Source: Loripinus fragilis
Lineage: Eukaryota > Mollusca > Bivalvia > Lucinida > Lucinidae
Assembly: GCA_964019695.1 (NCBI GenBank)
Contig: OZ026515.1
Span: forward strand, 134,004,849 to 134,068,848
Direction: 5' to 3'
DNA: 64,000 nucleotides
In this document: in pieces, positions 43,681 to 55,476 of the stretch
Layout: each line of letters begins with the position of its first letter
Numbering within the stretch: the first letter of the stretch is position 1
The notes under the pieces: generated by a model
Database searches by the model: none
What the model was told of the DNA's origin: nothing
The model's input: only the letters and a program-made list of their open reading frames with translations
Position numbers and translations under genes: made by a program

Positions 43681-44458
43681 ACACAGACACACAAAACTGA
43701 CATTTTCAATATTGTAAATGTGTTATAAATACAAACAGAACCTAAACAAACAGTATTTTATTTCATGATTGATTATCTTGAACTTTAATGATTTTTAAAC
43801 TAAATTTGTAGGTCAATGAAAAATTATACAAATGTTGATTAAAATGCATAAAACTAGAATTGTCAGAGAATCTGACTATAGCCCCACTGTAGTGCTTTTT
43901 CATGCTGTTAAAGCTATTATACTAATTTATGAAAAATGACAGGTAACAATCCCAATCTACATCTTGCCAATATAATTAACATATATAAAATTAGGTGAAA
44001 TCCCAACAGATCTTGTGCATATCAAAGCAATTAGTAATTAGCAGCTTTGTATTGTAAATGAACTTAAATATGCAAGGAAATTAGCCTTATCATGTAACTG
44101 ACTATGTTTGTACAATGTGAGCAACAAATAACTGTGTACATAAAAATATACAGTTGCTTTTTACAGTATAAAAGCTGGAGCAAAGATAACACCTCCCTAC
44201 CAACCACTGTATTCAACTGAAGAAAGTTTGATTCAATCAGTTATTTAAAACTTTAAAACCAACTGAGTATTTTTGTGTACCCAGTTAACTGCTGCTCACA
44301 AGCTGCTAATTACTAAACATGGTAGGATACAAATAATATTTGCTTAAACTTCATTAGAAATTTAGCATTTATAAGCTGGTACAATAAAAAAGATAATACA
44401 TGTTACTTTTGATACTATGCATTACACCTGTCTGTAATCTGCTACTGTTTAAAGAGAC
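43681..44458. other. No recognisable gene
   Basis: AT-rich, no recognised features. Confidence 0.35.
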
Positions 44459-44463
44459 TTGTC

Positions 44464-44883
44464 CACACTGGTAAATGTATATGTCGATTTGCTGGTATTT
44501 ATGCGTATTGCCGGTTCTTCATAGACCGGAAGTGGTAGATATTGGTGTTAAATCATAAATAGAAAAACATGCCATATGCCTAAAGGACTATAGAATTAGA
44601 CCATTTTTAAGTATTAGGCATGCACATGTCGATTTATGTAAGCATTTAGGAACAGATTCTAGTACCAATCTGGATGATCGGTACTCGAATCTATTCCTGA
44701 ATGCTTACATAAATTGCCATGCACATACTGAATTCTTAAAAAAAATGGTCTAATTCTATAGTCCTTTAGGCATATGGCATGTTTTTCTATTTAGTATTAA
44801 CACCAATATCTACCACTTCCGGTATATGAAGTACCGGCAATACCATAAATACCAGCAAATCGACATATACATTTACCAGTGTG
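44464..44883. mobile_element. 420-bp full-length palindrome with CACACTGG ends and 5-bp TSD
   Basis: Almost the whole element folds back: arms of about 200 bp (CACACTGGTAAATGTATATG ... CATATACATTTACCAGTGTG) meet near 44677. Both sides carry TTGTC (44459-44463 and 44884-44888). Non-coding. The CAC start and 5-bp duplication are shared with the elements at 21143 and 38679, though the rest of the sequence is not. Confidence 0.85.
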
Positions 44884-44888
44884 TTGTC

Positions 44889-45989
44889 TCCATATCAAAT
44901 TTTATACCCACATTTGTGTATACATAATACAGATGGTGACACATTCATTTATGTTTAGCTTTAAAAAGGAGTTTTGTTTAGCTTATGTATAGCTTTCATT
45001 GTTTAATTAATAAAACTGTTAATCAAATCAACTTTAGTTGTCTGATCATTTGCTTGTTAATAAGCAATGTGAACTTTATAAATAAATTATTTATTTAGAA
45101 CAAAACTGTAAAAATTGGGAAAACTGTTGTAATTGTGGACTTAACATGGCTAAGATCACATGTGATATGATAATATCAAGGGAAACAGGTCATTTTTACT
45201 TACAATACCCATTTAAATTTTTAAGGTTTTTTCAGACGGAAATAGATAAGATCAAATTTGACCAGGCGACATTAGAGCTAATTTAAAATAGATTTTAAAT
45301 GTTTCAGAATATTGGATGGCAATGAATCAACATCGTCACCAGTACTATGCGTATGTTATTTGCCAAATGACCAACATTATTCATTTCTTCTTTCACATTG
45401 TGAAGGATATCGTTATAAATGCCAGATATGGATATATCAGTGTCTCTCCTGTCATTTGTTTTACAGTTAATGGCCCAGTTTCGAATCTTTCCCAGTTCCA
45501 AATCACGTCATAGTTTCTTTGCAAACTACACATCAGCGGTAAAATTTAAAATACTTATTTTGGTTTTGTTTTGGTGTATAATTATTCCTCTGTATGTGAG
45601 TGAAAGCAAATATCTATAACTTATCTGCTTGGTGAAAATAATTACAATTTTCCCCCATGACCCATTTTATGAAGGTATATTTTCACACGTGTCAGTATCT
45701 GTTCACTGCATATTTCCGAAAAATGCTTTCGTTTGAAATGCATTTTTATCATACTTTTGGTTTCAGCATGTTTTCCAACGATTTTTAAAACACATCCAAG
45801 AAAAAAACGGACCTTTTATTCTGTTTTTGGTTCTGTGATAGCCGTGCAATCATTGTCACTCATTTGCCCAGTTTCGAATCAGCTGACTCCGTTTTATTTC
45901 ACGTCACATAACAATAACGTACACGCGCTCAGCTGTTTGTACAACATAGAAGTCAAAATTATGTGAGAAAAGTTTCACGGGCACCATAT

Positions 45990-45990
<1 letters not shown>
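44889..45990. other. No recognisable gene
   Basis: Short frames on both strands (45304-45619, 45733-45966) overlap and show no domain. Confidence 0.35.

Positions 45991-46024
<34 letters not shown>
45991..46024 (+). repeat. (CT)n microsatellite
   Basis: About 16 uninterrupted CT units. Confidence 0.95.
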
Positions 46025-46026
<2 letters not shown>

Positions 46027-46515
46027 GCAGACGCGGATCGGCCCGCCAACGGCCCGCCAGCGAAACTCCATTTGATGGCCTTGGTGATAGATAGCATTAG
46101 TGTGAAAATAGTCTGAATTATAGGGGTGAGGCTATGGGACTTTACAGGGGTTGGCGTGGGGGGGGGGGGGGGGGGGGGGGGGGCTCTGTGCCCCAGTCTT
46201 CCCTGGATGCGCGTTTGTATGAGGATTATGCCTTTGTGCGTGTCTGTTGAATTTCTCTGTCTGTCTATCAGTCTGTCTGTCTATCTAAGTCTCTCTATAT
46301 GCCTGTCTGTCTGCATGTTTCTCTTTCTCCCCTCTCTCTCTCCCTCTTTCTCTCTCTCAGCATATGTGGTTTAGACCTAGCAGACCAGGGATCCTGAGCT
46401 CAACACCGGGCAATTCAAGTCTTTAGTTGGGACTCTAAATCAGTCCCGTTCCCGATTAACGTTAGCTGGTAGAAGCCCATTATCTTAATTATGTATCATT
46501 TATCCGTAACCACTA
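46025..46515. repeat. R2 core remnant, poly-G run and low-complexity sequence
   Basis: An R2-core-like piece (CGGCCCGCCAGCGAAACTCC) at 46045 lacks clean ends. A G run of about 26 follows near 46159-46184, then CTGTCTGTCTAT/CTCT-rich sequence. A tRNA-SINE-like fragment may lie at 46366-46420 (agaccagggatcctgagctc). Confidence 0.5.
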
Positions 46516-46810
46516 CATGTGCGGATCCAGAAAATTTTGTCAGAGAGGGTCCAACCTTGACAACGTTTTTTTTAGTTTTATGGGGGGGGGGAATTATCCA
46601 AATACCACTATTAGCGGGCCCTCTTCGGTCCAAGAGCGAAACGCCTAAATGGCGTTTCGCTGACGTGCCGATATTGGCCAAAAACTGAAAGTTGGCTTGG
46701 TAGCTTTACGATTTTAAGGGGATCAGGACCAGTATTGCTAAAAAAACTATACTTTTGTGAATTCCGAGGGGAGGTCTGGACCCCCCCCCCACCCTCTGGA
46801 TCCGCAGATG
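46516..46810 (+). mobile_element. R2 element
   Basis: CATGTGCGGATCCAGAAAAT to CTCTGGATCCGCAGATG. Full family order with core AGCGAAACGCCTAAATGGCG-TTTCGCT. Flanks CACTA and CACTT, a likely 5-bp duplication with one change. Confidence 0.8.
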
Positions 46811-47578
46811 CACTTCGTCCTCCCGTGAGTAAAAGTAGGGCTAACGTCTTGTTGATTTTCCTGTGCCCTGGTATATGCCCCACTTCATCACAAGTAGACA
46901 TACTTGTGTCGGATGATTCCCTTCCTTTTTGCCCAACTTGTTTACTTGGGTAGAGACCAGAGCCAACTTGGTGATCAGAATAAGGAGTGAGGTTGGTACC
47001 GTTAAACATGTTCAACATGTTGAAGCTCTCCAGTTTTTCATTTTACTGGCGCAGATTTCGTTGATCGTCTTTCTCAATGTTAAAAACATGGCCTTTACCC
47101 CATACTGTGGTGTGTGCGTTGGTGGTGGTGGAGGGGGGTCAAGACGTTATAACCATTCAAACATCTACCATGACCCCGCTATCGACTACAGTATCACGTG
47201 TGTCGACCGGTGTTGGCGGGTGGGGCTGTGGTTACAAATGCATTTCACTCTCACAACGCGTGTTGGTGTATGCGTGCGCTAAACAACAATGGAAATGAGC
47301 ACATGCGTTAAATAAAAATGTCACAAAAATAGAGAAAAATACTCAGAAAAAGTGAATGTTAGTGTTTCTATCACAAAGCGATGCGTCAAATGACAGACAG
47401 TGCAGGTCCTGGTTAGAACGCGCCTATAGCAGCTGTCTGGTCTAATTCAACTCTACACTGTCTCATAGACCAAGTTTACCTGTAAACATTTCGATCATTA
47501 GCCAGGGTGTACAATCGGGAGTATTACTTGCATGTGGTAAAAATGTTCATAGTCTTAGGACATTTATTCATGCGCGGA
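46811..47578. other. No recognisable gene
   Basis: Several overlapping short frames (46611-47298) without domains, partly from R2 sequence. Confidence 0.35.
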
Positions 47579-47777
47579 TCCACAAGAGTAAGTACTGGGG
47601 TCCGGACTACCCCCTCCCGCGTGGAAAAGCACAAAGCTGTAGATTATCTTAGGCTCGCTGGTTGGAAAAAGCTACCGATGTCGGGTCATCGTCGGACAGC
47701 TTGCGAGGCGCCACTAATATGACGTTTCGCTGGCGGGCCGATGGTTGCCCGTTTTGGTTTCTTTCTGTATCCGCGCA
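47579..47777 (+). mobile_element. Short R2 element
   Basis: CATGCGCGGATCCACAAGAG to TTTCTGTATCCGCGCAAG. The core pairs TCGTCGGACAGCTTGCGAGG-CGCC with GTTTCGCTGGCGGGCCGATG imperfectly. Confidence 0.65.
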
Positions 47778-48189
47778 AGCTTACTGCAATGAATACGGTG
47801 AAATAATGCGTCAAACGCGTCATTGGAAGTAGTGCTTAAGCCAACAATTTCAAAACTGTACTACTGAAGGTTATTTCTAAAGTGATTCGAAACTGGGCAA
47901 ATGACCCGCAACTGGGCAAATTGGCGGCCTACTTCAAAGCCGTGGTATGACACATAGCAGAGTCCGAATGATACAAATTGAGGTTCATTATTTAGGGGAA
48001 TGATAGTGCTTTGCAATAGTAAAACCGAAATCTTATTTACTCAAAGCAACTATTTGGAATACGCCTTGAAGTAAAAGTGATTCGGAACTGGGCCATTAAC
48101 TGTATATGTGTTTTGTACGATATATTATACCAACTACTGAATAGCTCATCGCAGATTTATTATTTGACAATAGCAAAGGTACCAGTTGG
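47778..48189. other. No recognisable gene
   Basis: AT-rich. The motif 'gattcgaaactgggcaaatgac' repeats loosely at about 47885, 47905 and 48075. Confidence 0.35.
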
Positions 48190-50530
48190 TAAACAAGAAA
48201 TGTCACAGTAATGTGACGACTGTCCCCAAAGGAATTGGTCTAGCATAAGACACATTTGAGAAAAGTTAGCTGTAATATAGGAGAGATGCTCCAGACATAA
48301 AAACCTAGAAATGAGGCCAGAAGTTAATGTCATGGTCAAAGTGACCCAAGATAGTATGTACCACTCCGCCATCCCAAAAGGAATCAACACCCCAAATTTG
48401 GAATTCCTACATCAAATAATATAGGAGATATACTCCAGACATGATTATTCTAGAAACTAGGTCATAGGTTAAGATCACAGTGACCTAAAAATTGTATGCG
48501 ACACATCAGCATCCAAAGATGTATCCATACAGCAAATTTGGGATTCATCCCTCAAATAATATATGAGATATGCTCCTGACATGATTATTGTAGAAATTAG
48601 GTCAAGGTCACAAAACTAATACATGGCACTCTGCCATCCCAAGATGCAACAACACAAAAATCGGGATTCTTAGTTCAAACAATATAGAAAAAACTGTTCT
48701 GAACATGATTATTCTAAAAACTAGGTCACAGGTCAAGGTCACAGTGTCCCAAAAATGGTATGTGACACTTGACCATCCCAAGATGCATCCACACACCAAA
48801 TTTGGAATTCCTACCTCAAAGAAAATTGAAGTTATGCTCCCGATATAATTATTCTAAAAACGAGGTCAGATGTGAAGTTTCAGATCACAGTGACCCGTAA
48901 ATGGTACACGACACTCCACCATCCCAAGATGCACCCACACACCAAATTTGGAATTCCCATCTCAAATAATTTAAGAGATATGTTCTGGACACGATTATTC
49001 TACAAACTAGGTCAGATGTCAAGGTCAAAGTGACCCCAAAATGGTACGTGACACTCCGCCATCCAACGTTGCATCCACATACCAAACCTGGGATTCCTAC
49101 CTTTAATAATATAAGAGATATGCTGAGATGACATGATTATTCAAAAAATTAGGTCAGAGGTCAAGGTCACAGTGACTCGTAAATGGTACACGACACACCA
49201 CCGTCCCAAGATGCATCCACACACCAAATTCGGGATTCCTAAATGAAAATACTATAAGAGTTATGCTCTGGACACAATAACTATTAAAACTAGGTCAGAG
49301 GTCATGGTCAATGTCACAGTGACCCGAAAATGGTACTTGACACTGCGCAATTCCAAGATGCTAATTCACACCAAATTTGGAATTCCTACTTCAAAGAATA
49401 TAAGAGATATGCTCCGGATACAATAAATCTTAAAACTAGGTTAAGGTCACAGTGATCCAAAACTGGTATGTGACACTCTGTCATCCTAAGATGCAATTAC
49501 ACATCAAATTTGGAATTCCTATCTCAAAGAATAAAGGAGGTATGCACCAGACTCAATGCAATTTCTAGATACTAGGTCAGAGGTCAAGTTCAAGGTCACA
49601 GTAACCCAATTATGGTACGTGGCTCTTTGTTATCCCAAGATGCATCCACACACCAAATTTGAGATTCCTACCTCAAATAATATGAGATATGCTCAAGACA
49701 CGATTATTCTAAAACCCAGGTCAGATGTCAAGGTCACAGTGACCCGAAAATGGTAGCCGACACTCCGCCATCCCAAGATGCATCCACACACTAAATTTGG
49801 AATTTCTACCCCAAAGGATGTAAGAGATATGCTCCAGACACAATAATTCTTAAAACTAGGTCAGACGTTTAGGTAACAGTAACCCGAAAATGATGTGACA
49901 CTCCGTCATCCCAAGATGCACTTACACACCAAATTTGGAATTCCTATCTCAAAGAATATAGGAGATATGCACCAAACTCAATGGCAATACTTCGCCATGA
50001 TGCATTCACACACCCAATTTGTGATTCCCACCTCAAAAAATATATTAGATATGCTCCAGACACGATTATTCTAAAAAAAACTAAGTCAGAGGTCAAAGGC
50101 ACAGTGACCCGTAAATGGTACAGGACACTCCACCATCCCAAGATGCACCCACACGCCAAATTTGGGATTCCCATCTCAAATTATTTAAGAGAAATGTTCT
50201 GGACATGATTATTCTACAAACTAGGTCAGATGTCAAGGTCAAAGTGACCCCAAAATGGTATGTGACACTCCGCCATCCAACATTGCATCCACACACCAAA
50301 TTTGGGATTCCTACCTTCAATAATATAAGAAGTAAGCTCCAGACAAAACTAGGTCAGAGGTCAAGGTCACAGTGACTCGTAAATGGTACACGACACTCCA
50401 CCGTCCCAAGTTGCATCCACACACCAAATTTGGAAATCCTACCTCAAAGAATATAGGAGATATGCACCGGACACAAAGCGGGACGAACAGTGTGATTACT
50501 ATATGCCTCCCAGAGTTCCTTTGGGGCATA
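48190..50530 (+). repeat. Tandem array of ~16 units of ~140 bp
   Basis: Units share GGTCAAGGTCACAGTGACCC, then TGGTANGTGACACTCCGCCA-TCCCAAGATGCATCC, then ACACCAAATTTGGGATTCCT and ATAATATAAGAGATATGCTC. The CCATCCCAAG anchor recurs at about 48370, 48500, 48630, 48770, 48915, 49058, 49198, 49345, 49480, 49625, 49760, 49900, (49995), 50127, 50267 and 50398. A block of three units near 48913-49200 is more like that at 50125-50400 than its neighbours, a higher-order spacing of about 1.2 kb. The left edge (gtcacagtaatgtgacgac) and right edge (cagtgtgattactatatgcc) look like element ends. Minus-strand frames with the repeated peptide GWRSVTYHFGVTLTLTSDLV are products of the array. Confidence 0.88.
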
Positions 50531-50944
50531 AGAATGAACTTTTTTATCATAAAATATAAATGCTTAACTGAAGATTTGGAACAGCACATGATTTTTATAC
50601 TTATAGCAGGTATGGGCCAGTGCTGACACAGTGGGGCTAAATTCTGGTCTGAGGCTTAATCTACATCTATTCTTTGTGTATGGGAGCAGCGATGGCGCTG
50701 CCAAATCAACACATTTGATTAGGCTCCACAGAACCTTTATTGTGTCACACAGTGATACCAAAATCAAATGTGCTGGTTCATTTGATTTATTATTGGCATT
50801 AAACCAAAACCAAAATTAACATTTTAGATACAAAGAGATGATAACCATAGGGATAAGCATGAAGGTTAACATATGTGGACAGAATTATTATTATTGAAAA
50901 GAGAATGAAGTCATGTTTTCTTTTTTTTCTTTACTTGATTTGGA
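50531..50944. other. No recognisable gene
   Basis: Overlapping short frames only. Confidence 0.35.
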
Positions 50945-51610
50945 CCTACCCTTAAAATGACAATTTTAGGAGTATGTAAGCAAACAAGTAATATTGCTGT
51001 ATATGGTGAATTAGAACGTTTTCCATTGTGTGTAGTCAGAAAAATTAGAATTTCAAAATATTGGTGTAAAATAATAAATTCAAACGCTTGTATATTATAT
51101 AAGATATACCCTGAACAGGTTAAGTACTTGAATGCGAATGCCTCCTTTAATTGCTAGGCACTAAATGTCCGAGATATGTTGAGTGATCTAAGGTTTAGTT
51201 ATTTATGGGATACTCAAAGTATATCCAAGCTACAGGTTGAACAGGTTTCTCCCATGCTCTACAATCAATTACCAAGATTGGTATAGTGAATTAAATAGGT
51301 CAAATAAGTCAGACACGCTCAAATGTGTTGATAAAGTATTCTGCTTTGTGAGTATACTTCATGCATTGATATAGAAAAACACAGAATGGCTCTCAGTAGA
51401 TTTAAGTGTTCGTCACATAAACTTATGACTGAGGAAGGAAGATATAGAACTATTGATAGGAATAATCCAATTTTTCCGTGTTGTAACATGAAATGAAGTG
51501 AGGATGAATTTCACTTTCTGCTAGTTTGCCCAGCTTACAGAAATTTACAACAATCAATATTGCAGATGACATTCAAAACATAATTCAAAAATCTCTTAAG
51601 TCATTGTAAA
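50945..51610 (+). pseudogene. LINE ORF2 C-terminal region, decayed
   Basis: Conserved blocks appear in order over three frames: SNIAVYGELERFPLCVVRKI and RISKYWCKIINS (from 50957), LRFSYLWDTQSISKLQVEQV, LYNQLPRL, then HRMALSRFKCSSHKL, EEGRY and SEDEFHFLLVCPAYRNLQQS. This is the post-reverse-transcriptase region and terminal Cys/His motif of a LINE (the L.FRcS.H.L..E.GR......E..C..C...EDE.HF...CP.Y pattern). Stops and frameshifts mark it as dead. Confidence 0.8.
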
Positions 51611-52077
51611 ACTATTTTTTTTTAAAAAAGTAGCTTACTTTGTGTATCTTGCACATGAAAAACATAAACACCTCTTAAGTGTCATTAGGTGACAAGCTCA
51701 CGCTTAAGCAAGCTCTTTAGATATTCCTGAGTATAGCTTAATACTGATTTTAGTCAGAGTGGGCAGTGTAGATTCTTATGGGGATCACCGACATTGCGAT
51801 TCTAATGAGTAGACGCAGTGTTTGTTTTTTGACACTGAGATGGTAATTATATTTATTATATAATCTATAAATACACATCTTCTGATTGGCCCAGATGCAT
51901 ATCCACTCGAGTCAATAAAACTACATATTGCATGGTTTGCCGGACGTGATGTTGCAAAGCATACGGCACGAGGTAATATTGACCGGCTTATGGGAAGTGA
52001 CGTCAGAACGTCAAGTAATTTCGCATGATCCATCCGCAACGTCAACGTTTTAATGGTCTAAAATGGCAGGAAAAGCA
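51611..52077. other. No recognisable gene
   Basis: AT-rich. The segment 51895-51990 resembles part of the neighbouring palindromic element. Confidence 0.35.
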
Positions 52078-52262
52078 TAACATACATTTATTATATAATA
52101 AAACAATTGTTGACTTCTGTTTCGGTACACATGGAGTGTTATTGAACAGTAAACTCAATCATATTGACCTCCACTTCGCGTCGGGCAATATGACGTTTAC
52201 TGTTCAATAACACTCCATGTCTACCTCAACATAAGTCAATAATTGTATAATGTATATTGCTA
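52078..52262. mobile_element. Foldback MITE-like element (~185 bp)
   Basis: Outer arms TATATAATAAAACAATTGTT / GTCAATAATTGTATAATG. Inner arms CATGGAGTGTTATTGAACAG and the perfect complement CTGTTCAATAACACTCCATG. Non-coding. Confidence 0.75.
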
Positions 52263-52682
52263 TACCCGTTGTTTAATTTGATGAAATATATACCAAAATT
52301 AGATTGCTGATTGCGGAGGCTTGCTGTAGTTTTGCACATTGATAGGTGTTGATTAGATTATATTAATGTTTATATCATTTTGTGTGATTTGTCACGCTCA
52401 TCTCGTATCGCCATTGAGATTGTATTTCAGGACAAGAAACACTGTGATGCAAACATTCAGGACAAGTTAAAAAATCCTAGGACAAGTATAAACAAATTTA
52501 AAGTAAAAGCAATTTTGTATTTCATTTTTTATTAATTATTATGAAATCACAATGCAATGTTGTATGGAAAACAGTGTGGATCCTATTCAGCTGAATTCCG
52601 TCTGAAGAAGCCAGCTGATCAGGATGTACAATGTTTTCAATTGAGTTTATATCCAGTTTCATACTGTTTTTAAAGAGATGAT
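52263..52682. other. No recognisable gene
   Basis: AT-rich. A degenerate 'aggacaag' motif recurs near 52430-52485. Confidence 0.3.
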
Positions 52683-52692
52683 ACATGTGTAT

Positions 52693-52858
52693 TGTGGAGC
52701 CGCCGTGGTGTAGTGGATAACCCGCTCGCCTTGTAAACCAGGGGTCGCAGGTTCGATTCTTGGCTTCACCAGTCTGTCTGATGAGACTTTAAGCCGTGGC
52801 CCTGTCTCCATATGACCTTAGTTGTTGGTGGGACGTTAAACACAAACACAACACAACA
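52693..52858 (+). mobile_element. Full-length tRNA-derived SINE with 10-bp TSD
   Basis: ACATGTGTAT flanks both sides (52683-52692 and 52859-52868). The head GCCGCCGTGGTGTAGTGGAT-AACCCGC is an A box and GCAGGTTCGATTC a B box. The head folds like a tRNA with a TGT anticodon (Thr-like) and even ends CACCA. The body (GATGAGACTTTAAGCCGTGG) and tail (TGGGACGTTAAACACAAAC) follow. It is the best-preserved SINE here, and the exact duplication implies a fairly young insertion. Confidence 0.88.
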
Positions 52859-52868
52859 ACATGTGTAT

Positions 52869-53430
52869 GGTATCAGCCAAGTAAAGGCTAAGCTGAGTTC
52901 TTTGAGCATTATCTGTTCTTTGGGACAAGTAAAATTTTCTTTGGACAAGTGCATTATGGCCATGTACATGTACAAAATGTACTTGCCCCTGCGCAAGTAT
53001 AAATTTTGCTATTTCCCTTGTTAAGGGGAAAAACAAATTATCAGTTGTGCCAATAATGAAGACCTGTCTTCAGTCTTTAAAGCTAAAAAATAATAATGGA
53101 AAGATTCAAACAGTGCATTTTCAGTCAAAAGAGTGAATTTTCTACAATATAATTATAATGTTTAAAATTGCCTGATCTGACGCTGTTATGCGTCAAATGG
53201 GTAGATTTCCCATTCTATAAATTGTGGAGTGGAAATCCAGTTGCATTTTAACAAATACTTTCAAAAATGAGCTGCCAGCATGTTTAAGAAACAAACTGCT
53301 TAAAATGCACATTAATTCTATCATGCTGTCTTAGCTGTTGCATATATAATCCTATGAAAAGTGCATAGGTTTCCAAATTTGTATGTTTTATGCAGTTTTA
53401 CACCTTTAAATACAAAAGAATAACCAGCAA
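52869..53430. other. No recognisable gene
   Basis: AT-rich; overlapping short frames on both strands at 52766-53036 derive from the SINE edge. Confidence 0.35.
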
Positions 53431-53935
53431 CCAGTCAGGGCACTTACTTAAACAAGTGATTTCTTTGATCACTTATATGCATAATTTTTAGCATAAAGAT
53501 ACCTTTTGTAAGATACATTATTCTTTCTTGAAAATGATGAAAAGACAAATTTTAATATAAATATTAAAATGATTAATTATGAATACTGATTGTCTTCGCT
53601 ATTCTCTTTGACTCTTATACCATTTCGCGTATTTCCTTTCTGTATTTAGGGGAACCTAATATTCATACTCCCCGGTATAAGTCTCCATGACAACTTTTTA
53701 AATAAAAAGTATCTGATTGGTTGGTTAGCTTCAATAGGGCGGTTCAGTAAAAACCTGCAAATTTATTCACAAGCCGTGTGAATTCTGAGACGTTCAGATA
53801 TCCAGTTTTGGAAAAAACTTATGTGTTATTAAAAATCTGGTTCGGTGTTACATGACCAGAAGAGATTTTTATCTTGATATACAACTTAAACAAGTAATTA
53901 TAGCAATCACTTGTTTAAGTAAGTGCCCTGACTGG
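53431..53935. mobile_element. TIR element (505 bp)
   Basis: 31-bp terminal inverted repeats that appear perfect: CCAGTCAGGGCACTTACTTA then AACAAGTGATT, and the complement at 53905-53935. Interior AT-rich, non-coding. Target duplication not clear. Confidence 0.85.
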
Positions 53936-54299
53936 TAAAAAATTCTCCAGTCAGCTGTACCTCTATTCAATACAATACTGAGAAAATACCTAAATCGACC
54001 TTATGGGTAAACTTTTTTTTAATTCTAGCTTTTTTTTACTCTATCATGTCTATGATCTAGATCTGCATGCTTCTGATGAAGCCAGATGATAAGGATCCAC
54101 AAAAATTTTCAAAATACGGTACTACTTTCTATACCCTCTTTTGAAAACCGTGAAGATCCAGGTCAGCTGATTGATGAAGCCAGCTGATCAAGATCCACAC
54201 TATTTTTTCACACACACAATGGATTCTATATTAATGATAAATTTGCACCATAGGGCTGGTTGAAAATCAGCTGATATGCATGTATCAGATATAGCATTT
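53936..54299. other. No recognisable gene
   Basis: A 'gatgaagccagctgatnaggatccaca' motif appears at about 54075 and 54172 and once near 52603, a weak dispersed repeat. Confidence 0.4.
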
Positions 54300-54507
54300 C
54301 ATGCACAGATCCAGGAGGGTCCTGACAACATTTTTTAAAGTCATCAACATGTTTCAAAGAGGGCCGTACGGACCTCTCATCAGAAGTTATTGGACAATTG
54401 CTTCTCAACGGGGTCCATACCAGTAATTCTAATGAAACCTCTCGCCACTTTTGATTTTCAAGATTAGGTCCAGATCCCCTGTCCCCCACTCTGGATCTGC
54501 CCGTGCA
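54300..54507 (-). mobile_element. R2-related element
   Basis: CATGCACAGATCCAGGAGGG to CTCTGGATCTGCCCGTG. Flanks CATTT and CATTG, a probable 5-bp duplication with one change. Same subfamily as 8601 (AATTGCTTCTCAACGGGGTC). Confidence 0.7.
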
Positions 54508-54559
54508 TTGGCAACTTAAAAAAGAACTAAGTGTGCATTTATACATGTAAGACCATGTG

Positions 54560-54935
54560 TGCTTATGATGTCAAATACAATATTTTCCTAGCACACTAGC
54601 TATATCCATGTAGTGAAAACTGCCACAACCTCTTGTACTGTGCAGTCTTTTTATAGTACACCTCGATATAACACTGATTTGGGTATAACATGACAAAGTT
54701 GAAAATAACCATGTTATTCCAAAATCTGTGATTGTTGCCATGCTCCCATTTTTTACAATGTCAAATACAATATTGCTATATCCATTTATCCATGTAATGA
54801 AAACTGCCACATACCCTGGTACAGTGCAGTCTTTTTATAACACACCTCAATATAACACTGATTTGGTATAATAGCATGACCGTGTTATACCCTGGACTCA
54901 GTGTTTGTTGCCAGGCTCCCATTTTTAACATGGAA
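54560..54935. repeat. Two-unit tandem repeat (~192 bp)
   Basis: TGTCAAATACAATATT, TGAAAACTGCCACA, GTGCAGTCTTTTTATA, TATAACACTGATTTGG and TTGTTGCCATGCTCCCATTT occur in the same order twice, offset about 192 bp, with moderate divergence. Confidence 0.8.
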
Positions 54936-55157
54936 TTTTGCAAAGAAATTATAGGAAAATGACCATTTCATGGTCATTTTCCTATTCAATTCATTTGTAA
55001 AAAATGTTTCATTTTAACATGTACAGTTCATTCCTATGGACCCTAAACGTGGCACTATAAAGGGACTGCACTGTACTGAAATCTGTTCTAAATAGAATAA
55101 ACTTGCAAGGCAGACTGGATAATGTTAGAATTAAATTTCTTAGCACAAGTACATTGG

Positions 55158-55405
55158 CATGGGTGAAAGTTCAAAATTTCCAAAATCCTTAACTTTCGAA
55201 ATTTCAATCTTAAAACTTACAGTATGCCTACAACGGTAAATATGTACAATTTCAAGTTTAAATGGTCAATTGTCGTTAGACAAACTGAAAATAAACAACG
55301 AAAGTAATTTAATCTCCTTAATTCAGCAATTTGAGGATGACTTTCTGAAGAAAGTCATCCTCAAAATCCTGGATTCAGGAATAATCCTGAAAACTTTCAC
55401 CCATG
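55158..55405. mobile_element. Foldback MITE-like element (~248 bp)
   Basis: Ends GCATGGGTGAAAGTT / AACTTTCACCCATGC; near the right end a hairpin GAGGATGACTTTCT / AGAAAGTCATCCTC. A separate hairpin AGGAAAATGACCAT / ATGGTCATTTTCCT lies at about 54956-54987. Confidence 0.7.
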
Positions 55406-55476
55406 CATTGGGGGCTTAGGGTGGTGAGTCTGGTGACTTTGAACATCTGTACATTGTATTTCATTTCATCTCTTTA

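Noticed and set aside
48160..50589. Minus-strand frames with repeated GWRSVTYHFGV… peptides as a repeat protein
   Set aside because: They are short and broken, and they follow the 140-bp DNA repeat, whose length varies by amounts not divisible by three.
52693..52770. Functional tRNA-Thr gene
   Set aside because: The tRNA-like head continues into a SINE body and tail and the whole is bounded by a 10-bp target duplication; no RNA polymerase III terminator directly follows the head.
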